This document shows, one piece after another, positions 54,295 through 63,767 of a stretch of DNA of 64,000 nt. Within the stretch, counting starts at the first letter, position 1, and each line of letters opens with the position of its first letter. The position numbers and the translations under genes were made by a program. Source of the DNA: Pseudomonadota bacterium (GTDB lineage Bacteria > Pseudomonadota > Alphaproteobacteria > SP197); assembly GCA_039028155.1 (NCBI GenBank), contig JBCCIS010000017.1, forward strand, positions 1-64,000. Reading direction: 5' to 3'. The notes beneath the pieces were generated by a model. The model had not been told where the DNA came from. It worked only from the letters and a program-made list of their open reading frames with translations, and ran no database searches.

Positions 54295-55431
54295 CTAGTT
54301 CGTGAAGCGCGGGGCGACCTGGGTCGCGAACAGCCGCAGGCTGGACTTCACCTGATCGAATGTCAGGCCTGGCACGTTGAGAAACAGCGCCAGATGCTGG
54401 CAGCCGGTCTCGTCACGCAGACGCTCGATTTGGCGCGCGACCGTTTCCGGCGTGCCGATCAGGACGAGATCGTGCTTAAGCTGGAAGTCGAGAGCGCCTA
54501 GTTCCAGGTCCCCGTCGTCCAGTTCCGCTTCCGATACCGTCGCCTTGCGCATCCGATAGAGATTGCCGCTGGCCCACTGTGCCAGGCGGTCCAGGCCGGG
54601 CGCCGCCGCGGCGAGCGCCTCATCGTAATCCTCGGCAATGTAAGCGACACGCATGACAGCAAGGCCATCGCCATAGGCGACGTCCCTGCCCTGTGTCTGC
54701 GACGCGACCTCCTGGTAGCGTGTCCAGTTCTCACGGATACGGCCGAGCGACAGGAACTGGCACATGGTGCCAATCCCCAGCCGCGCGCAGTATTCATGGG
54801 ACGGCACCGACTCAGCCATCGCCCAGATCGGCGGACGGGGCTTCTGGTAAGGGCCGGGAAAGATGCCGATATTCTGCAGCTCGCCATCTTCGGCATGATA
54901 GTCGGGGTCGTGGGCCAAGGGGTTGGCTTCCTTCCAGCCCGGCGCCGGAAAGGTATGGAAGCGCCCTTCGTGGCGGAATGCCTTTTGGGTCAGCGCCTTC
55001 AATAGAACCTCGACGTTCTCCTCGTAGAGCGCGCGATTGAGATCACGGTCGCGGCGGTCGCCGGCGGGGTGAAAGTTCTTACACGCTCGGCTGTTGATGC
55101 CCGGCGCGATGCCAATATCGACGCGTCCCTTAGTCATCTGATCAAGGAACGCGATGTCCTCCGCAAGCCTGATGGGATGCCAGTCCGGCACCACGTTGCC
55201 GCACTGGCCAAACCGCAGCCGGTCGCTGTAGCGCGCGAGATCGGCGCCCAATAGCAGCGCGTTGGAGCCGGACCGGTACCAGCCGTCCCAGGCAAAGTGA
55301 TGCTCGGCGAGCCAGACGCCCGTGAAGCCGAGCTCGTCGAGCAGCTCTGTCGTCTCATGCATTTCGTCGAACAACAGCTCCCAGTCATAGGGATCGCCGA
55401 CGTGATAGAAGAGCGTGCTGTCGAACCGCAT
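54295..55431 (-). CDS. LLM-class flavin-dependent oxidoreductase
   Basis: The 378-residue product is a bacterial-luciferase-like (alpha/beta barrel) monooxygenase that uses reduced FMN or F420. Typical segments are LGFTGVWLAEHHFAWDGW near residue 36, LRFGQCGNVVPDWHPIRLAEDIAFLDQMTKGRVDIGIAPG near 72-111 and VLIGTPETVARQIERL near 328. The substrate is unknown; alkanal, alkanesulfonate and similar compounds are used by relatives. It is divergent from the panC-panB pair. Confidence 0.85.
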   Translation of the reverse strand: MRFDSTLFYHVGDPYDWELLFDEMHETTELLDELGFTGVWLAEHHFAWDGWYRSGSNALLLGADLARYSDRLRFGQCGNVVPDWHPIRLAEDIAFLDQMTKGRVDIGIAPGINSRACKNFHPAGDRRDRDLNRALYEENVEVLLKALTQKAFRHEGRFHTFPAPGWKEANPLAHDPDYHAEDGELQNIGIFPGPYQKPRPPIWAMAESVPSHEYCARLGIGTMCQFLSLGRIRENWTRYQEVASQTQGRDVAYGDGLAVMRVAYIAEDYDEALAAAAPGLDRLAQWASGNLYRMRKATVSEAELDDGDLELGALDFQLKHDLVLIGTPETVARQIERLRDETGCQHLALFLNVPGLTFDQVKSSLRLFATQVAPRFTN

Positions 55432-55570
55432 GGCGGTCTCTTATCCACCTGTGGAAAACCGTGCGCAGCCTAGAACCGATTATGAACTGGTGGAACCGCT
55501 CAGCGCTGAATGTTGCATGCGCGAAGGGTTTGTGCTGCACTGCACAATATTGGGAGGCCGGAGACACGGC

Positions 55571-56419
55571 TTGGAAACGGCAACGACCCTCGATCAGATC
55601 AGGGCGCGCCTCAAAGACTGGCGCGCCGCGGGAGAGCGCATCGGCCTGGTGCCAACCATGGGCGCGCTGCATCCCGGCCACATGTCGCTGGTGGACGGAT
55701 GCCGAGCCGCCGCTGGTAAGGTCGTGGTCAGCCTGTTCATCAACCCGCGTCAGTTCGGCCCGAATGAGGATCTTGATGCCTATCCGCGCGATGTCGAAAG
55801 CGACGCGGCGCAACTCGATGCCGCAGGCGTCGACCTGCTTTATGCGCCGACGCTCGACCAGGTCTATCCGGAGGGATTTGCGACAACCATCTCGCCTAAA
55901 GGTCCCGCAGAAGGCCTGGAAGATGACCATCGGCCGGGCTTTTTCGACGGCGTCGCGACGGTCGTGACCAAACTTTTTCTGCAGACCGGCGCGGACGTCG
56001 CGACGTTTGGTGAGAAGGACTACCAACAGCTCATCGTCGTCAAACGTTTCGTCAGGGATCTTGATGTGCCAATCGAGATCGTCGCCATGCCGACCATTCG
56101 CGAGGAAGACGGCCTCGCCTGCTCCTCACGCAACGCCTATCTCGACACGGCACAGCGCCGGATCGCGCCGCGTCTGTGGCAGACTTTGTCCACAGCGGCA
56201 CAAACGATCCGGACGACCGACACGCCGGACGCCATCGTGGCCGACGCAAAGCGTGACCTTGAAGCATGCTTTGATGAGGTGGAGTATGTCGCGTGGCGTG
56301 ACGGGGAAACGCTGATGCCCAATCCGGCGAACGATCGGCCAAGCCGCCTGTTGGCGGCGGTCAGGCTGGGTACGACTCGGCTCATCGACAATGTCGCCGT
56401 TGCCCCAGGCAAGGTGTGA
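55571..56419 (+). CDS. panC: Pantothenate synthetase
   Basis: The 282-residue product joins pantoate and beta-alanine with ATP. Family motifs: LVPTMGALHPGHMSLVDGCR near residue 29 (HIGH-like, PGH), VVSLFINPRQFGPNEDLDAYPR near 56, VVTKLFLQTGADVATFGEKDYQQL near 137 and GLACSSRNAYL near 182 (KMSKS-equivalent SSRN). I start at TTG 55571 (LETATTLDQIR), which has GGAG eight bases upstream and gives the usual family length; no ATG lies near that point, and an ATG at 55517 would add 18 residues. Confidence 0.94.
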   Translation: METATTLDQIRARLKDWRAAGERIGLVPTMGALHPGHMSLVDGCRAAAGKVVVSLFINPRQFGPNEDLDAYPRDVESDAAQLDAAGVDLLYAPTLDQVYPEGFATTISPKGPAEGLEDDHRPGFFDGVATVVTKLFLQTGADVATFGEKDYQQLIVVKRFVRDLDVPIEIVAMPTIREEDGLACSSRNAYLDTAQRRIAPRLWQTLSTAAQTIRTTDTPDAIVADAKRDLEACFDEVEYVAWRDGETLMPNPANDRPSRLLAAVRLGTTRLIDNVAVAPGKV

Positions 56420-56426
56420 GGTCGCC

Positions 56427-57290
56427 ATGACAGCGAAGAGATCATGCAGCAAGTCTCAGCTTCCGGTTAATGAAGTGCTTGGGCCGAAGGGCGGCGAACC
56501 GATCGTCGGCCTGACCGCCTATACCGCACCGGTGGCCAAACGGCTGGATCGCCATGTCGACTTCATGTTGGTCGGCGATTCCCTGGCCATGGTGCTTTAC
56601 GGCATGGTGACGACGCGCGGGATTGATCTCGACACCATGATTCGGCATGGCCGCGCCGTTGCCGAACATGCGCACCAGGCAGTCGTTGTCGTCGACATGC
56701 CGTTCGGCACCTATGAGGACGACCGCGACACCGCCATGGCGAACGTCAAACGTGTCATGGAGGAAACCGGCTGCGATGCCGTCAAGATGGAGGGCGGTGC
56801 CGATCTGGCGCCGACGGTCGCGGCGGTGACGGCAAGCGGCATTCCGGTCATGGGCCATATCGGACTGATGCCGCAGCGGGCGAAGGACCGCTCGGGCTTC
56901 CGCACAAAGGGCAAGAGCGACACCGAAGCCCGGCGCATCGTCAAAGACGCCAGGGCCATTGCGGATGCCGGCGCCTTTGCCATGGTCGTTGAAGGCGTGG
57001 TCGATTCGGTCGCACAGGATGTCACCGACGCCGTCCATGTGCCGACCATCGGCATCGGCGCGTCGGCGACATGCGATGGCCAGATCCTGGTGACCGAGGA
57101 TATGTCGGGCTTGTTCACCGACTTCAAACCGCGCTTCGTCAAACGCTACGCCGAACTCGGCGACGCCCTGGAAGCAGCCGTCGTCGCCTATGCGACCGAG
57201 GTGCGCGAACGCACCTTCCCCGGCGACGAACACGTGGTCCAATCGCCCAATCCTTCGAAGCGCAAAGAAGTCGATCGCGCGCGCGGCTAG
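56427..57290 (+). CDS. panB: Ketopantoate hydroxymethyltransferase
   Basis: The 287-residue product makes ketopantoate from 2-oxoisovalerate and methylene-tetrahydrofolate. Motifs: IVGLTAYTAPVAKRLD near residue 29, DFMLVGDSLAMVLYGM near 46 (Asp metal ligand), VVVDMPFGTYE near 88, AVKMEGG near 119 and GHIGLMPQ near 142. The terminal stretch VPTIGIGASATCDGQILV is also typical. It follows panC by seven bases with GAGG upstream. Its TAG stop is the first triplet of a repeat-type hairpin. Confidence 0.95.
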   Translation: MTAKRSCSKSQLPVNEVLGPKGGEPIVGLTAYTAPVAKRLDRHVDFMLVGDSLAMVLYGMVTTRGIDLDTMIRHGRAVAEHAHQAVVVVDMPFGTYEDDRDTAMANVKRVMEETGCDAVKMEGGADLAPTVAAVTASGIPVMGHIGLMPQRAKDRSGFRTKGKSDTEARRIVKDARAIADAGAFAMVVEGVVDSVAQDVTDAVHVPTIGIGASATCDGQILVTEDMSGLFTDFKPRFVKRYAELGDALEAAVVAYATEVRERTFPGDEHVVQSPNPSKRKEVDRARG

Positions 57291-57351
57291 AGCCGATCGC
57301 GATTAATCAGAGCCATTCGGCGGCTCTGGCTGATCGCGTAAAACTGCTCTA
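57288..57351 (+). terminator. Repeat-derived hairpin at the panB stop
   Basis: Starting with the panB stop itself, TAGAGC (57288-57293) pairs with GCTCTA (57346-57351), CGCGAT (57298-57303) with ATCGCG (57333-57338), and CAGAGCC (57308-57314) with GGCTCTG (57322-57328). The long cruciform-like hairpin lies between convergent genes and probably limits read-through, although no T-run follows. The opening 14 bases match elements at 36270 and 17336. Confidence 0.6.
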
Positions 57352-57363
57352 AGGCGGCGCCGT

Positions 57364-58155
57364 CTACTGCAGGTGCTGCGACAAGAATGCGCGCATGCGC
57401 ATATAGGCGATCGCCGTGACGTCGGGGTCGTAGCGGATCTGATGACCCTGATAGGTGCTGGGCGCGCCCTCCCAGTCGAAAGCGTGGGTGGCGCCGGGGA
57501 AGACGATAAGGTCAAAACCGTGGTCGGCGCGGATCTCTTGCTTCATGGCTTCGCACAGGACAGGCGCCGTCGCCGTGTCCTCGCTGCCAACCAGAATCAG
57601 CAGCGGCGCATCCAACTCAGGCGCGTGTGACTGGCAACGCGGATAGAACGCGACCGCCACCTCGAACGTATCGCTTGGCGCGACCTGATCGATGAGGTCA
57701 CCGGCAATCGACTTCAGCGCCGTCGTGCCTCCGTCGGACCAGCCGACAACGCCAATGTGCGCGGCATCGACAAAGTGTTGCGTGGAGAGAAATGCGTGGC
57801 CGGCAAGCGCATCCATAACGCGCACGTCCGACGTCACCGCGGCGTCCGCGCTGCCACATACCGTTTCGATGCCGCGCGGGCCCAAGCTGTCGATACGCAG
57901 CGAGACGTAGCCCCATTGTTCCAGGAAACCCTCTTCCCATTCCCACGAGAGGTCGGTTCCGTTGCAGCCGTGCAGCATGACGACCGCGGGAAACGGGCCA
58001 TCGCCGTCGGGAATGTTCAGCTTCGCATCAAGTGTAACCGTGGAACCATCAGCACCGGTGACGGGAAAGCTGATTATGCTGCTTTCCGCGCGCGCCGGCA
58101 CAGCCGACAAGAGTACGGCCAATCCGAACAAGAAACTGACGACAGCGGATCTCAT
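57364..58155 (-). CDS. Exported dienelactone hydrolase-family protein
   Basis: The 263-residue product has a signal peptide (residues 1-23, ending ARA) and an alpha/beta hydrolase domain: VVMLHGCNGTDLSWEW near residue 57 (oxyanion), nucleophile region VVGWSDGGTTALKSIAG near residue 139 (Ser), acid in ILVGSEDTATAPV and catalytic His in FPGATHAFDWEGAPS near residue 220. The fold matches dienelactone hydrolases, but a periplasmic version with Ser nucleophile more likely acts as an esterase. Substrate unknown. Confidence 0.82.
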   Translation of the reverse strand: MRSAVVSFLFGLAVLLSAVPARAESSIISFPVTGADGSTVTLDAKLNIPDGDGPFPAVVMLHGCNGTDLSWEWEEGFLEQWGYVSLRIDSLGPRGIETVCGSADAAVTSDVRVMDALAGHAFLSTQHFVDAAHIGVVGWSDGGTTALKSIAGDLIDQVAPSDTFEVAVAFYPRCQSHAPELDAPLLILVGSEDTATAPVLCEAMKQEIRADHGFDLIVFPGATHAFDWEGAPSTYQGHQIRYDPDVTAIAYMRMRAFLSQHLQ

Positions 58156-58261
58156 GGCATCTCAGTCTAACCCGAGACACCGCGCCGACAACGACGTTTC
58201 CATTAAATCCGACGGCAACCCGATCGATAGGATAGCGACGGTGGCGTTTGAGAGGCTGGCC

Positions 58262-60067
58262 CTACTCCTGCGCCAGGGTCGCTTCCCGTGCCTTCTTGTC
58301 AACATCGGGTGCCAGGCGGATGTGCAGCTCGCGCAGTTGATGCATCGACGCTTCCGACGGTGCGCCCATCATCAGATCCTGGGCCTGCTGGTTCATTGGG
58401 AACAGGGTGACTTCGCGGATGTTCGGCTCGTCGGCCAGCAGCATGACGATACGATCGATGCCAGGCGCGATGCCGCCATGGGGCGGACAGCCGTATTGGA
58501 AGGCGTGATAAAGCGACCCGAAACGCTCCTCCACATCGGCCGCGGTGTACCCTGCAATCTCAAACGCACGCACCATGGTCGCCGGTTCGTGGTTACGGAT
58601 CGCGCCGCTGGCCAGCTCGATGCCGTTGCAGACGATGTCGTATTGGTGCGCCAACACCTCCAGCGGGTCCTGGTCGGCGAGCGCCGCCGCGCCGCCCTGC
58701 GGCATCGAAAACGGGTTGTGGCTAAAGTCGACCTTCTTGAGCTGCTCGTCGTATTCGAACATCGGATAGTCGACTATCCAGCAAAAGCGAAATGCGTTTT
58801 CCTCGACCAGGCCGAGCTCTGTGCCCGTGCGCGTGCGCACCAGACCGGCAATGCGCTCGGCCTCGGCCAGTTTGGCGCATGAAAAGAAGACGGCGTCGCC
58901 GTCGCCGACACCGGTTGCCTGACGGATGCCATCCAGTTCCGCATCGCTCAGCAGCTTCGCGATCGGTCCCTTGCCGGCACCGTCCTGGAAGATCACATAG
59001 GCCAGCCCCTTGGCGCCGTTTTCCTGGGCAAAGCCGATCATCTTGTCGAAGAAACTGCGTGGTTGCGCTGCCGCGCCGGGTGCCGGAATGGCGCGCGCGA
59101 CGGCGCCCTTATGGATCTGCTCGCGGAAGATCTTGAACTCGCTGTCGCGGAAGATCTCGGTCGCGTCCGCGTTTTCGATGGGGTTGCGCAGGTCGGGCTT
59201 GTCGGTGCCGAAGCGCAACATGGCGTCGCGATAGGCGATGCGCGGGAACGGCGAGTCCGTCACCGGCCGATCGCCGAACTCTTCGAACACACCGCGCATG
59301 ACGGGCTCGATCGCGTCGAACACGTCTTCCTGCGTCACGAAGCTCATTTCCATGTCGAGCTGATAGAACTCACCGGCCGCGCGGTCGGCGCGCGCGTCTT
59401 CGTCGCGGAAGCACGGCGCGATCTGGAAGTAACGGTCGAAGCCCGACGCCATGACCAGCTGTTTGAAGATCTGCGGCGCCTGAGGCAGCGCGTAGAACTG
59501 TCCGGGGTGCAGGCGGCTGGGGACAAGAAAATCACGCGCGCCTTCCGGGCTGGACGCAGTCAGGATCGGCGTCTGAAACTCGTTGAAACCCTGGTCGACC
59601 ATGCGCCGCCGGATCGACGAGACGACGTTGGCGCGCAGCATGATGTTGCGTTGCATGACCTCGCGCCTGAGATCAAGGAAGCGGTAGCGCAGCCGGATGT
59701 CCTCGGGATAGTCGGCATCGCCGAACACTGGCATGGGCAACGGCTCGGCTTCCGAAATCACGTCGAAGGCCCTGATCCGCACTTCGACATCACCGGTGCC
59801 CAGTTCCGTGTTGACCGTCTCGGCGCTGCGCTCGACGACCGGGCCCTCTATCGTGACCACGCTTTCCGAACGGACCGCCTCGACTGCGGGGAAATGCTCG
59901 CCATCGGTCTCGATCACGCACTGGGTCAGGCCATAGTGGTCGCGCAGATCGACGAACAGCAGATTGCCGTGGTCGCGCTTCCTGTGGACCCAGCCCGACA
60001 GGCGGACGGTCTCGCCGACGTTGTCGCGGCGCAATTGGCCGCAGGTATGCGTGCGATAGCGGTGCAT
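58262..60067 (-). CDS. aspS: Aspartyl-tRNA synthetase (class II)
   Basis: The 601-residue product charges tRNA-Asp (in many alphaproteobacteria also tRNA-Asn). The N-terminal OB fold binds the anticodon ([28 protein letters not shown]), and class II motifs are visible: motif 1 in [21 protein letters not shown], motif 2 in [18 protein letters not shown] near residue 215 and motif 3 in [13 protein letters not shown] near residue 545, with the bacterial GAD-type insertion between. The start at 60065-60067 ([10 protein letters not shown]) is the family start. It is divergent from rnd. Confidence 0.96.
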   Translation of the reverse strand: MHRYRTHTCGQLRRDNVGETVRLSGWVHRKRDHGNLLFVDLRDHYGLTQCVIETDGEHFPAVEAVRSESVVTIEGPVVERSAETVNTELGTGDVEVRIRAFDVISEAEPLPMPVFGDADYPEDIRLRYRFLDLRREVMQRNIMLRANVVSSIRRRMVDQGFNEFQTPILTASSPEGARDFLVPSRLHPGQFYALPQAPQIFKQLVMASGFDRYFQIAPCFRDEDARADRAAGEFYQLDMEMSFVTQEDVFDAIEPVMRGVFEEFGDRPVTDSPFPRIAYRDAMLRFGTDKPDLRNPIENADATEIFRDSEFKIFREQIHKGAVARAIPAPGAAAQPRSFFDKMIGFAQENGAKGLAYVIFQDGAGKGPIAKLLSDAELDGIRQATGVGDGDAVFFSCAKLAEAERIAGLVRTRTGTELGLVEENAFRFCWIVDYPMFEYDEQLKKVDFSHNPFSMPQGGAAALADQDPLEVLAHQYDIVCNGIELASGAIRNHEPATMVRAFEIAGYTAADVEERFGSLYHAFQYGCPPHGGIAPGIDRIVMLLADEPNIREVTLFPMNQQAQDLMMGAPSEASMHQLRELHIRLAPDVDKKAREATLAQE

Positions 60068-60233
60068 GAAACGTGTCCGGAAATCTAAAGTGAGGCCGGC
60101 CCGGCCGGCAGGGCGCGTAAACCACACGCTGGCCCCCGGTTTGTCAAGAACCCTGGCCTAGCTCGTCCTTTCGGGGGCCTGTCCGGCGGCTTTCCGGTGT
60201 TTCCGCCCCCTACCAGTGCTATAGAAGGGGTCC

Positions 60234-61394
60234 ATGACAGTCCTTACCGATCCCGTAGAGGTCGCGGCGCTGTGCGAGCGCCTCGGCCAGCAGAAAATCG
60301 TCACCGTCGACACCGAGTTCATGCGCGAGCGGACCTATTGGCCGATTCTGTGCCTGATTCAGGTAGCCGGGCCCGACGAGGCCGTCGCCATCGACCCACG
60401 GGCCGACGGCATGGATCTCAGCCCCCTGTTCGACCTGCTGCGCAACCCCGACGTCCTGAAGGTCTTTCACGCCGCGCGGCAGGATCTCGAGATCTTCTTT
60501 CACCTGATGGGCGAGGTGCCGCACCCGATCTTCGACAGCCAGGTGGCCGCGATGGTGTGCGGCTTCGGCGAACAGGTGAGCTATGAGCAGCTCGCCAAGC
60601 GCCTGGCCGACGCCAGGATCGACAAGGCGTCGCGGTTCACCGACTGGTGCCGGCGCCCCCTGACCGAGAAACAAGTCGACTACGCGCTGGCCGACGTCAC
60701 CCATTTGAGGACTGTCTACGACAAGCTGTCGCGGCAGTTGAACAAGAACAAACGCACGGACTGGCTGAGCGAGGAAATGGACCTTCTGACCAGCCCGCAG
60801 ACCTATCAGACCGATGCGCGCGAGGCCTGGCGGCGCATCAAGATGCGCGGCGCCAAACCGCAGCAGCTTGCCATCCTTCGCGAACTCGCGGCCTGGCGCG
60901 AGGAGACGGCGCAGGATCGCGACGTCCCACGCAACCGCATCATGAAGGACGACGCGCTGGCGCAAATCGCCACCCAACATCCGACCAGCCGCGAAGAGCT
61001 CGGCCGCGTCCGCTTGTTGCCCGGTGGCCTGGCCAACAGCGCCGACGGCAAGGCGATCCTGGAAGCCGTCACCCGCGGTCTCGCCGTGCCCAGGGACGAG
61101 GCACCGCGCAAGGACAGCAACGGCCGGCCCGATAAGGAGCCGCCCGCCGGTCTTGTCGATCTCCTAAAGACCCTCATGAAAGCGAAGTGCGAACAGGCTG
61201 GCGTCGCGCCGAAGCTTGTCGCCAACATGGCCGATGTCGAGAAGCTCGCAGCCGAGGACAACCCGGACTCGCCCTTGATGAAGGGCTGGCGTTACGAGAT
61301 CTTCGGTGCCGACGCCATGAAGCTCAAACGCGGCGAGCTCGCCTTGAGCGCCGATGAGAAGGGCCTGAAGGTCATCGACCTCGGCGAGACCTAG
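60234..61394 (+). CDS. rnd: Ribonuclease D
   Basis: The 386-residue 3' exonuclease trims tRNA precursors. The DEDD catalytic residues are visible in VTVDTEFMRERTYWP (Asp, Glu), FHAARQDLEIFF (Asp) and VDYALADVTHL (Asp). An HRDC domain follows (REEEL-type helices around residues 200-290). The gene starts 13 bases after AGAAGGGG. Divergent aspS/rnd is a common alphaproteobacterial arrangement. Confidence 0.94.
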   Translation: MTVLTDPVEVAALCERLGQQKIVTVDTEFMRERTYWPILCLIQVAGPDEAVAIDPRADGMDLSPLFDLLRNPDVLKVFHAARQDLEIFFHLMGEVPHPIFDSQVAAMVCGFGEQVSYEQLAKRLADARIDKASRFTDWCRRPLTEKQVDYALADVTHLRTVYDKLSRQLNKNKRTDWLSEEMDLLTSPQTYQTDAREAWRRIKMRGAKPQQLAILRELAAWREETAQDRDVPRNRIMKDDALAQIATQHPTSREELGRVRLLPGGLANSADGKAILEAVTRGLAVPRDEAPRKDSNGRPDKEPPAGLVDLLKTLMKAKCEQAGVAPKLVANMADVEKLAAEDNPDSPLMKGWRYEIFGADAMKLKRGELALSADEKGLKVIDLGET

Positions 61395-61414
61395 GTCGCA
61401 CCAAAGGAAGGCCG

Positions 61415-62746
61415 TTGAGCGACGACATCTTTGCGGACGACTTCCACCAGCAGCCGGTTTGGTGGGACGAGGCCGGGCGGCCAGAAGCGGCGATCGGCGA
61501 CTTGCCGGACTCCGTGGACGTCCTGGTCATCGGGTCGGGGTTTGCCGGCCTGAACGCGGCACTGATGACGGCGCGTGCCGGCATGTCGACGCTGGTGCTC
61601 GACAAGGGCGCGCTTGGCCGCGGCGCCAGCACCCGGCTGGTCGGATTCATCGGGCGCTTTTTGCACTATTCGATCGCCAAACTGATCGCCATGTTCGGTG
61701 AGGAACAGGCAATGGCCATGTACCGCGAAAGCGGTGATGCGCATTTCTACTTCCTGGACTTCATCAAACAGGAAGGTTTCGATGTCGGCCTGCTCTATCG
61801 CGGTCGCTTTTCGGCGGCCCACACGCCGGCCGCCTATGAGGCGCTCGCTGAGAACGCGCGCAACATCGAACGCCATATGCCATTCAGCTACGAGATGTGC
61901 CCCCGGTCTGACCAGCGCAATCATGTCGGCAGCGACGCGTTCCATGGCGGCATGATCCTGCACGAGCACGGCACCGTTCACCCGGCGCGGTATCATCGCT
62001 GTCTCGTCGATGCGGTGCGCAAGGCCGGCGGCCTTGTTATCGGCGACAACGCCGTCCTCAAGGTCGAGGGTCAAAGGCAGGCGTTCACGGTGGCGACGCA
62101 GCAAGGCACCATCCGCGCGCGCGAAGTCATCGCCTGCACCAACGGCTATAGCAACGAGATCCGCGATGCCGTCCCCTATCTCAGAAAGCGGGTGGTCCCG
62201 GTCGCGGGCTATCAAATCGCGACCGAGCCGATCAGCGCGGAGAGAATGAAGGCGGTGAAGCCATCGGGTATGGCCGTCTACGATACACGCGTCAGTCTGA
62301 ACTGGGATCGCCCAACGCCCGATGACCGCGCCATCGTCTACGGCGGCCGATCGGGAACCCACGAGGGCGATCCGCTGAGCAAGGCGAGTTACCTCCATCG
62401 CAAGATGGTGGCGACCTATCCCGATCTCGAGGGCGTCAAGATCCGGCGTTACTGGCAGGGTTTCATGGGCTTTGGCATCGACCGGCTGACCCATGTCGGG
62501 TGCAACGAACAGGGCATCCACTATGCCACCAGTTTCTCGGCCTCCGGCCTGCCGCTCGGCACCTACTTCGGCCAGAAGGTCGGGCGACGGGTCGCCGGGC
62601 TACAGGGCGCCGACACCTGTTTTTGGAACCTCGACTTTCCGACCCGGTTCTTCTTCGACGGCAACCCGTGGTTCGTGCCGCTGATGGCCGCACGCTACGA
62701 CCTGGAGGATCTGCTGTTCGCGCGCGGCAACAAGAAGACCGGCTAG
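61415..62746 (+). CDS. FAD-dependent amine oxidoreductase (DAO family, PuuB/OrdL-like)
   Basis: The 443-residue product starts at TTG preceded by AAGGAAGG. The Rossmann motif VLVIGSGFAGLNAALMTARAG lies near residue 36, and the D-amino-acid oxidase-like C-terminal motif FMGFGIDRLTHVG near 351, with the FAD-ring contacts in YATSFSASGLPLGTYFG. It resembles gamma-glutamylputrescine oxidase and related secondary-amine oxidases. The adjacent APH-fold kinase is read from the other strand, so no operon is implied. The true amine is unknown. Confidence 0.82.
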   Translation: MSDDIFADDFHQQPVWWDEAGRPEAAIGDLPDSVDVLVIGSGFAGLNAALMTARAGMSTLVLDKGALGRGASTRLVGFIGRFLHYSIAKLIAMFGEEQAMAMYRESGDAHFYFLDFIKQEGFDVGLLYRGRFSAAHTPAAYEALAENARNIERHMPFSYEMCPRSDQRNHVGSDAFHGGMILHEHGTVHPARYHRCLVDAVRKAGGLVIGDNAVLKVEGQRQAFTVATQQGTIRAREVIACTNGYSNEIRDAVPYLRKRVVPVAGYQIATEPISAERMKAVKPSGMAVYDTRVSLNWDRPTPDDRAIVYGGRSGTHEGDPLSKASYLHRKMVATYPDLEGVKIRRYWQGFMGFGIDRLTHVGCNEQGIHYATSFSASGLPLGTYFGQKVGRRVAGLQGADTCFWNLDFPTRFFFDGNPWFVPLMAARYDLEDLLFARGNKKTG

Positions 62747-62759
62747 CGCTCTTCCACGA

Positions 62760-63761
62760 TCAGTGGTCGGAGAGATAGATCTCGGCAAGCGTGCAGGTGT
62801 CGTTAGTGAAGGTCGGCCCGATCTCACGCGCGAAGTCGATGCGGTGATATTGGTAGCCGACCCATCCAAGCAGCTGGAGGCGGCGCAGCATGATGAGCGT
62901 CGGGATCGCCGCTTCCAGATCGGCCGGCACGTTGGCGATGCGGCGATAACCGTCAAGCCAGCTTGCGACCAGATCTGGCACGTCCGCCCGCTCCTCCAGG
63001 AAACTCAGCGCCGTCGCGAGGTCGTAGAGGAACCAGCCGTAGCCGAGGTCGTCGAAGTCGATAATCGCAGTGCGATCGCCTTCGACCAGTAGATTGGCAA
63101 GCCGCAAATCGGCATGGATCAGACCGAACCGGTCGCGGTCGGTCGAGAGCGCCGCCAAGCGTTTGCGCAGGGTCTGGTCGACCCGCGTGAGCAGGTCCAG
63201 GACATCGCCTTCGACATGGATGCCGTTCTGCCATGGGCCCCAGTTGAGCTGATCGTCAAGCATGCTCTCCGGCGTCAGCGACGGCCGATAAAAACTATCC
63301 GGCGCGCGCCAGGCCTTGGCTTCCTTGTGCATCTGAGCCGAGATGGTGCCCAATCGCTCGAAACCCGGGATCAGATCATCCTCCGGCGGTTCGCTGCCGG
63401 AGATGAAGCTGTAGATCACCGCCTGACGCGGCTTATCCAAATCGTCAGACGACAACGTGTGAACCAGCGTGCCGTCGCGCGCCGGCCTCACCTTTGGCAC
63501 GACAATGTCGGTATTGTCGTGAAGATGCATCAGCCAGCGCATCTCCGAATCGACCTGGCCGGGCTCGTGGTAGGACAGCCGCCCGGAGCTGACGCGCGCG
63601 ACATCCTTCTCGCCCGACACCGGATCATCGATCAGATAGACCTTGTTTTCCGACTCGCTCAACAGGCGGACGGTCGTCTGATCGGCGTAGTCGTAGCGAC
63701 CGATCAGGCCCGTGACTTCGCGCTCGAGCGCTGCGACCAGCTGTTCGGTGTCCTGCACCAT
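62760..63761 (-). CDS. APH-fold phosphotransferase
   Basis: The 333-residue product is a small-molecule kinase of the aminoglycoside phosphotransferase/choline kinase fold: GLIHADLRLANLLVEGDRTAIIDFDDLGYGWFLYDLA near residues 213-250 contains the catalytic HxDxxxxN and metal DFDD motifs. The N-terminal lobe has ESENKVYLIDDPVSGEK. Related proteins phosphorylate choline, homoserine, fructosamine or antibiotics. Convergent with the amine oxidoreductase; its start lies six bases from the SDR gene's stop. Confidence 0.82.
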   Translation of the reverse strand: MVQDTEQLVAALEREVTGLIGRYDYADQTTVRLLSESENKVYLIDDPVSGEKDVARVSSGRLSYHEPGQVDSEMRWLMHLHDNTDIVVPKVRPARDGTLVHTLSSDDLDKPRQAVIYSFISGSEPPEDDLIPGFERLGTISAQMHKEAKAWRAPDSFYRPSLTPESMLDDQLNWGPWQNGIHVEGDVLDLLTRVDQTLRKRLAALSTDRDRFGLIHADLRLANLLVEGDRTAIIDFDDLGYGWFLYDLATALSFLEERADVPDLVASWLDGYRRIANVPADLEAAIPTLIMLRRLQLLGWVGYQYHRIDFAREIGPTFTNDTCTLAEIYLSDH

Positions 63762-63767
63762 GGCAGC

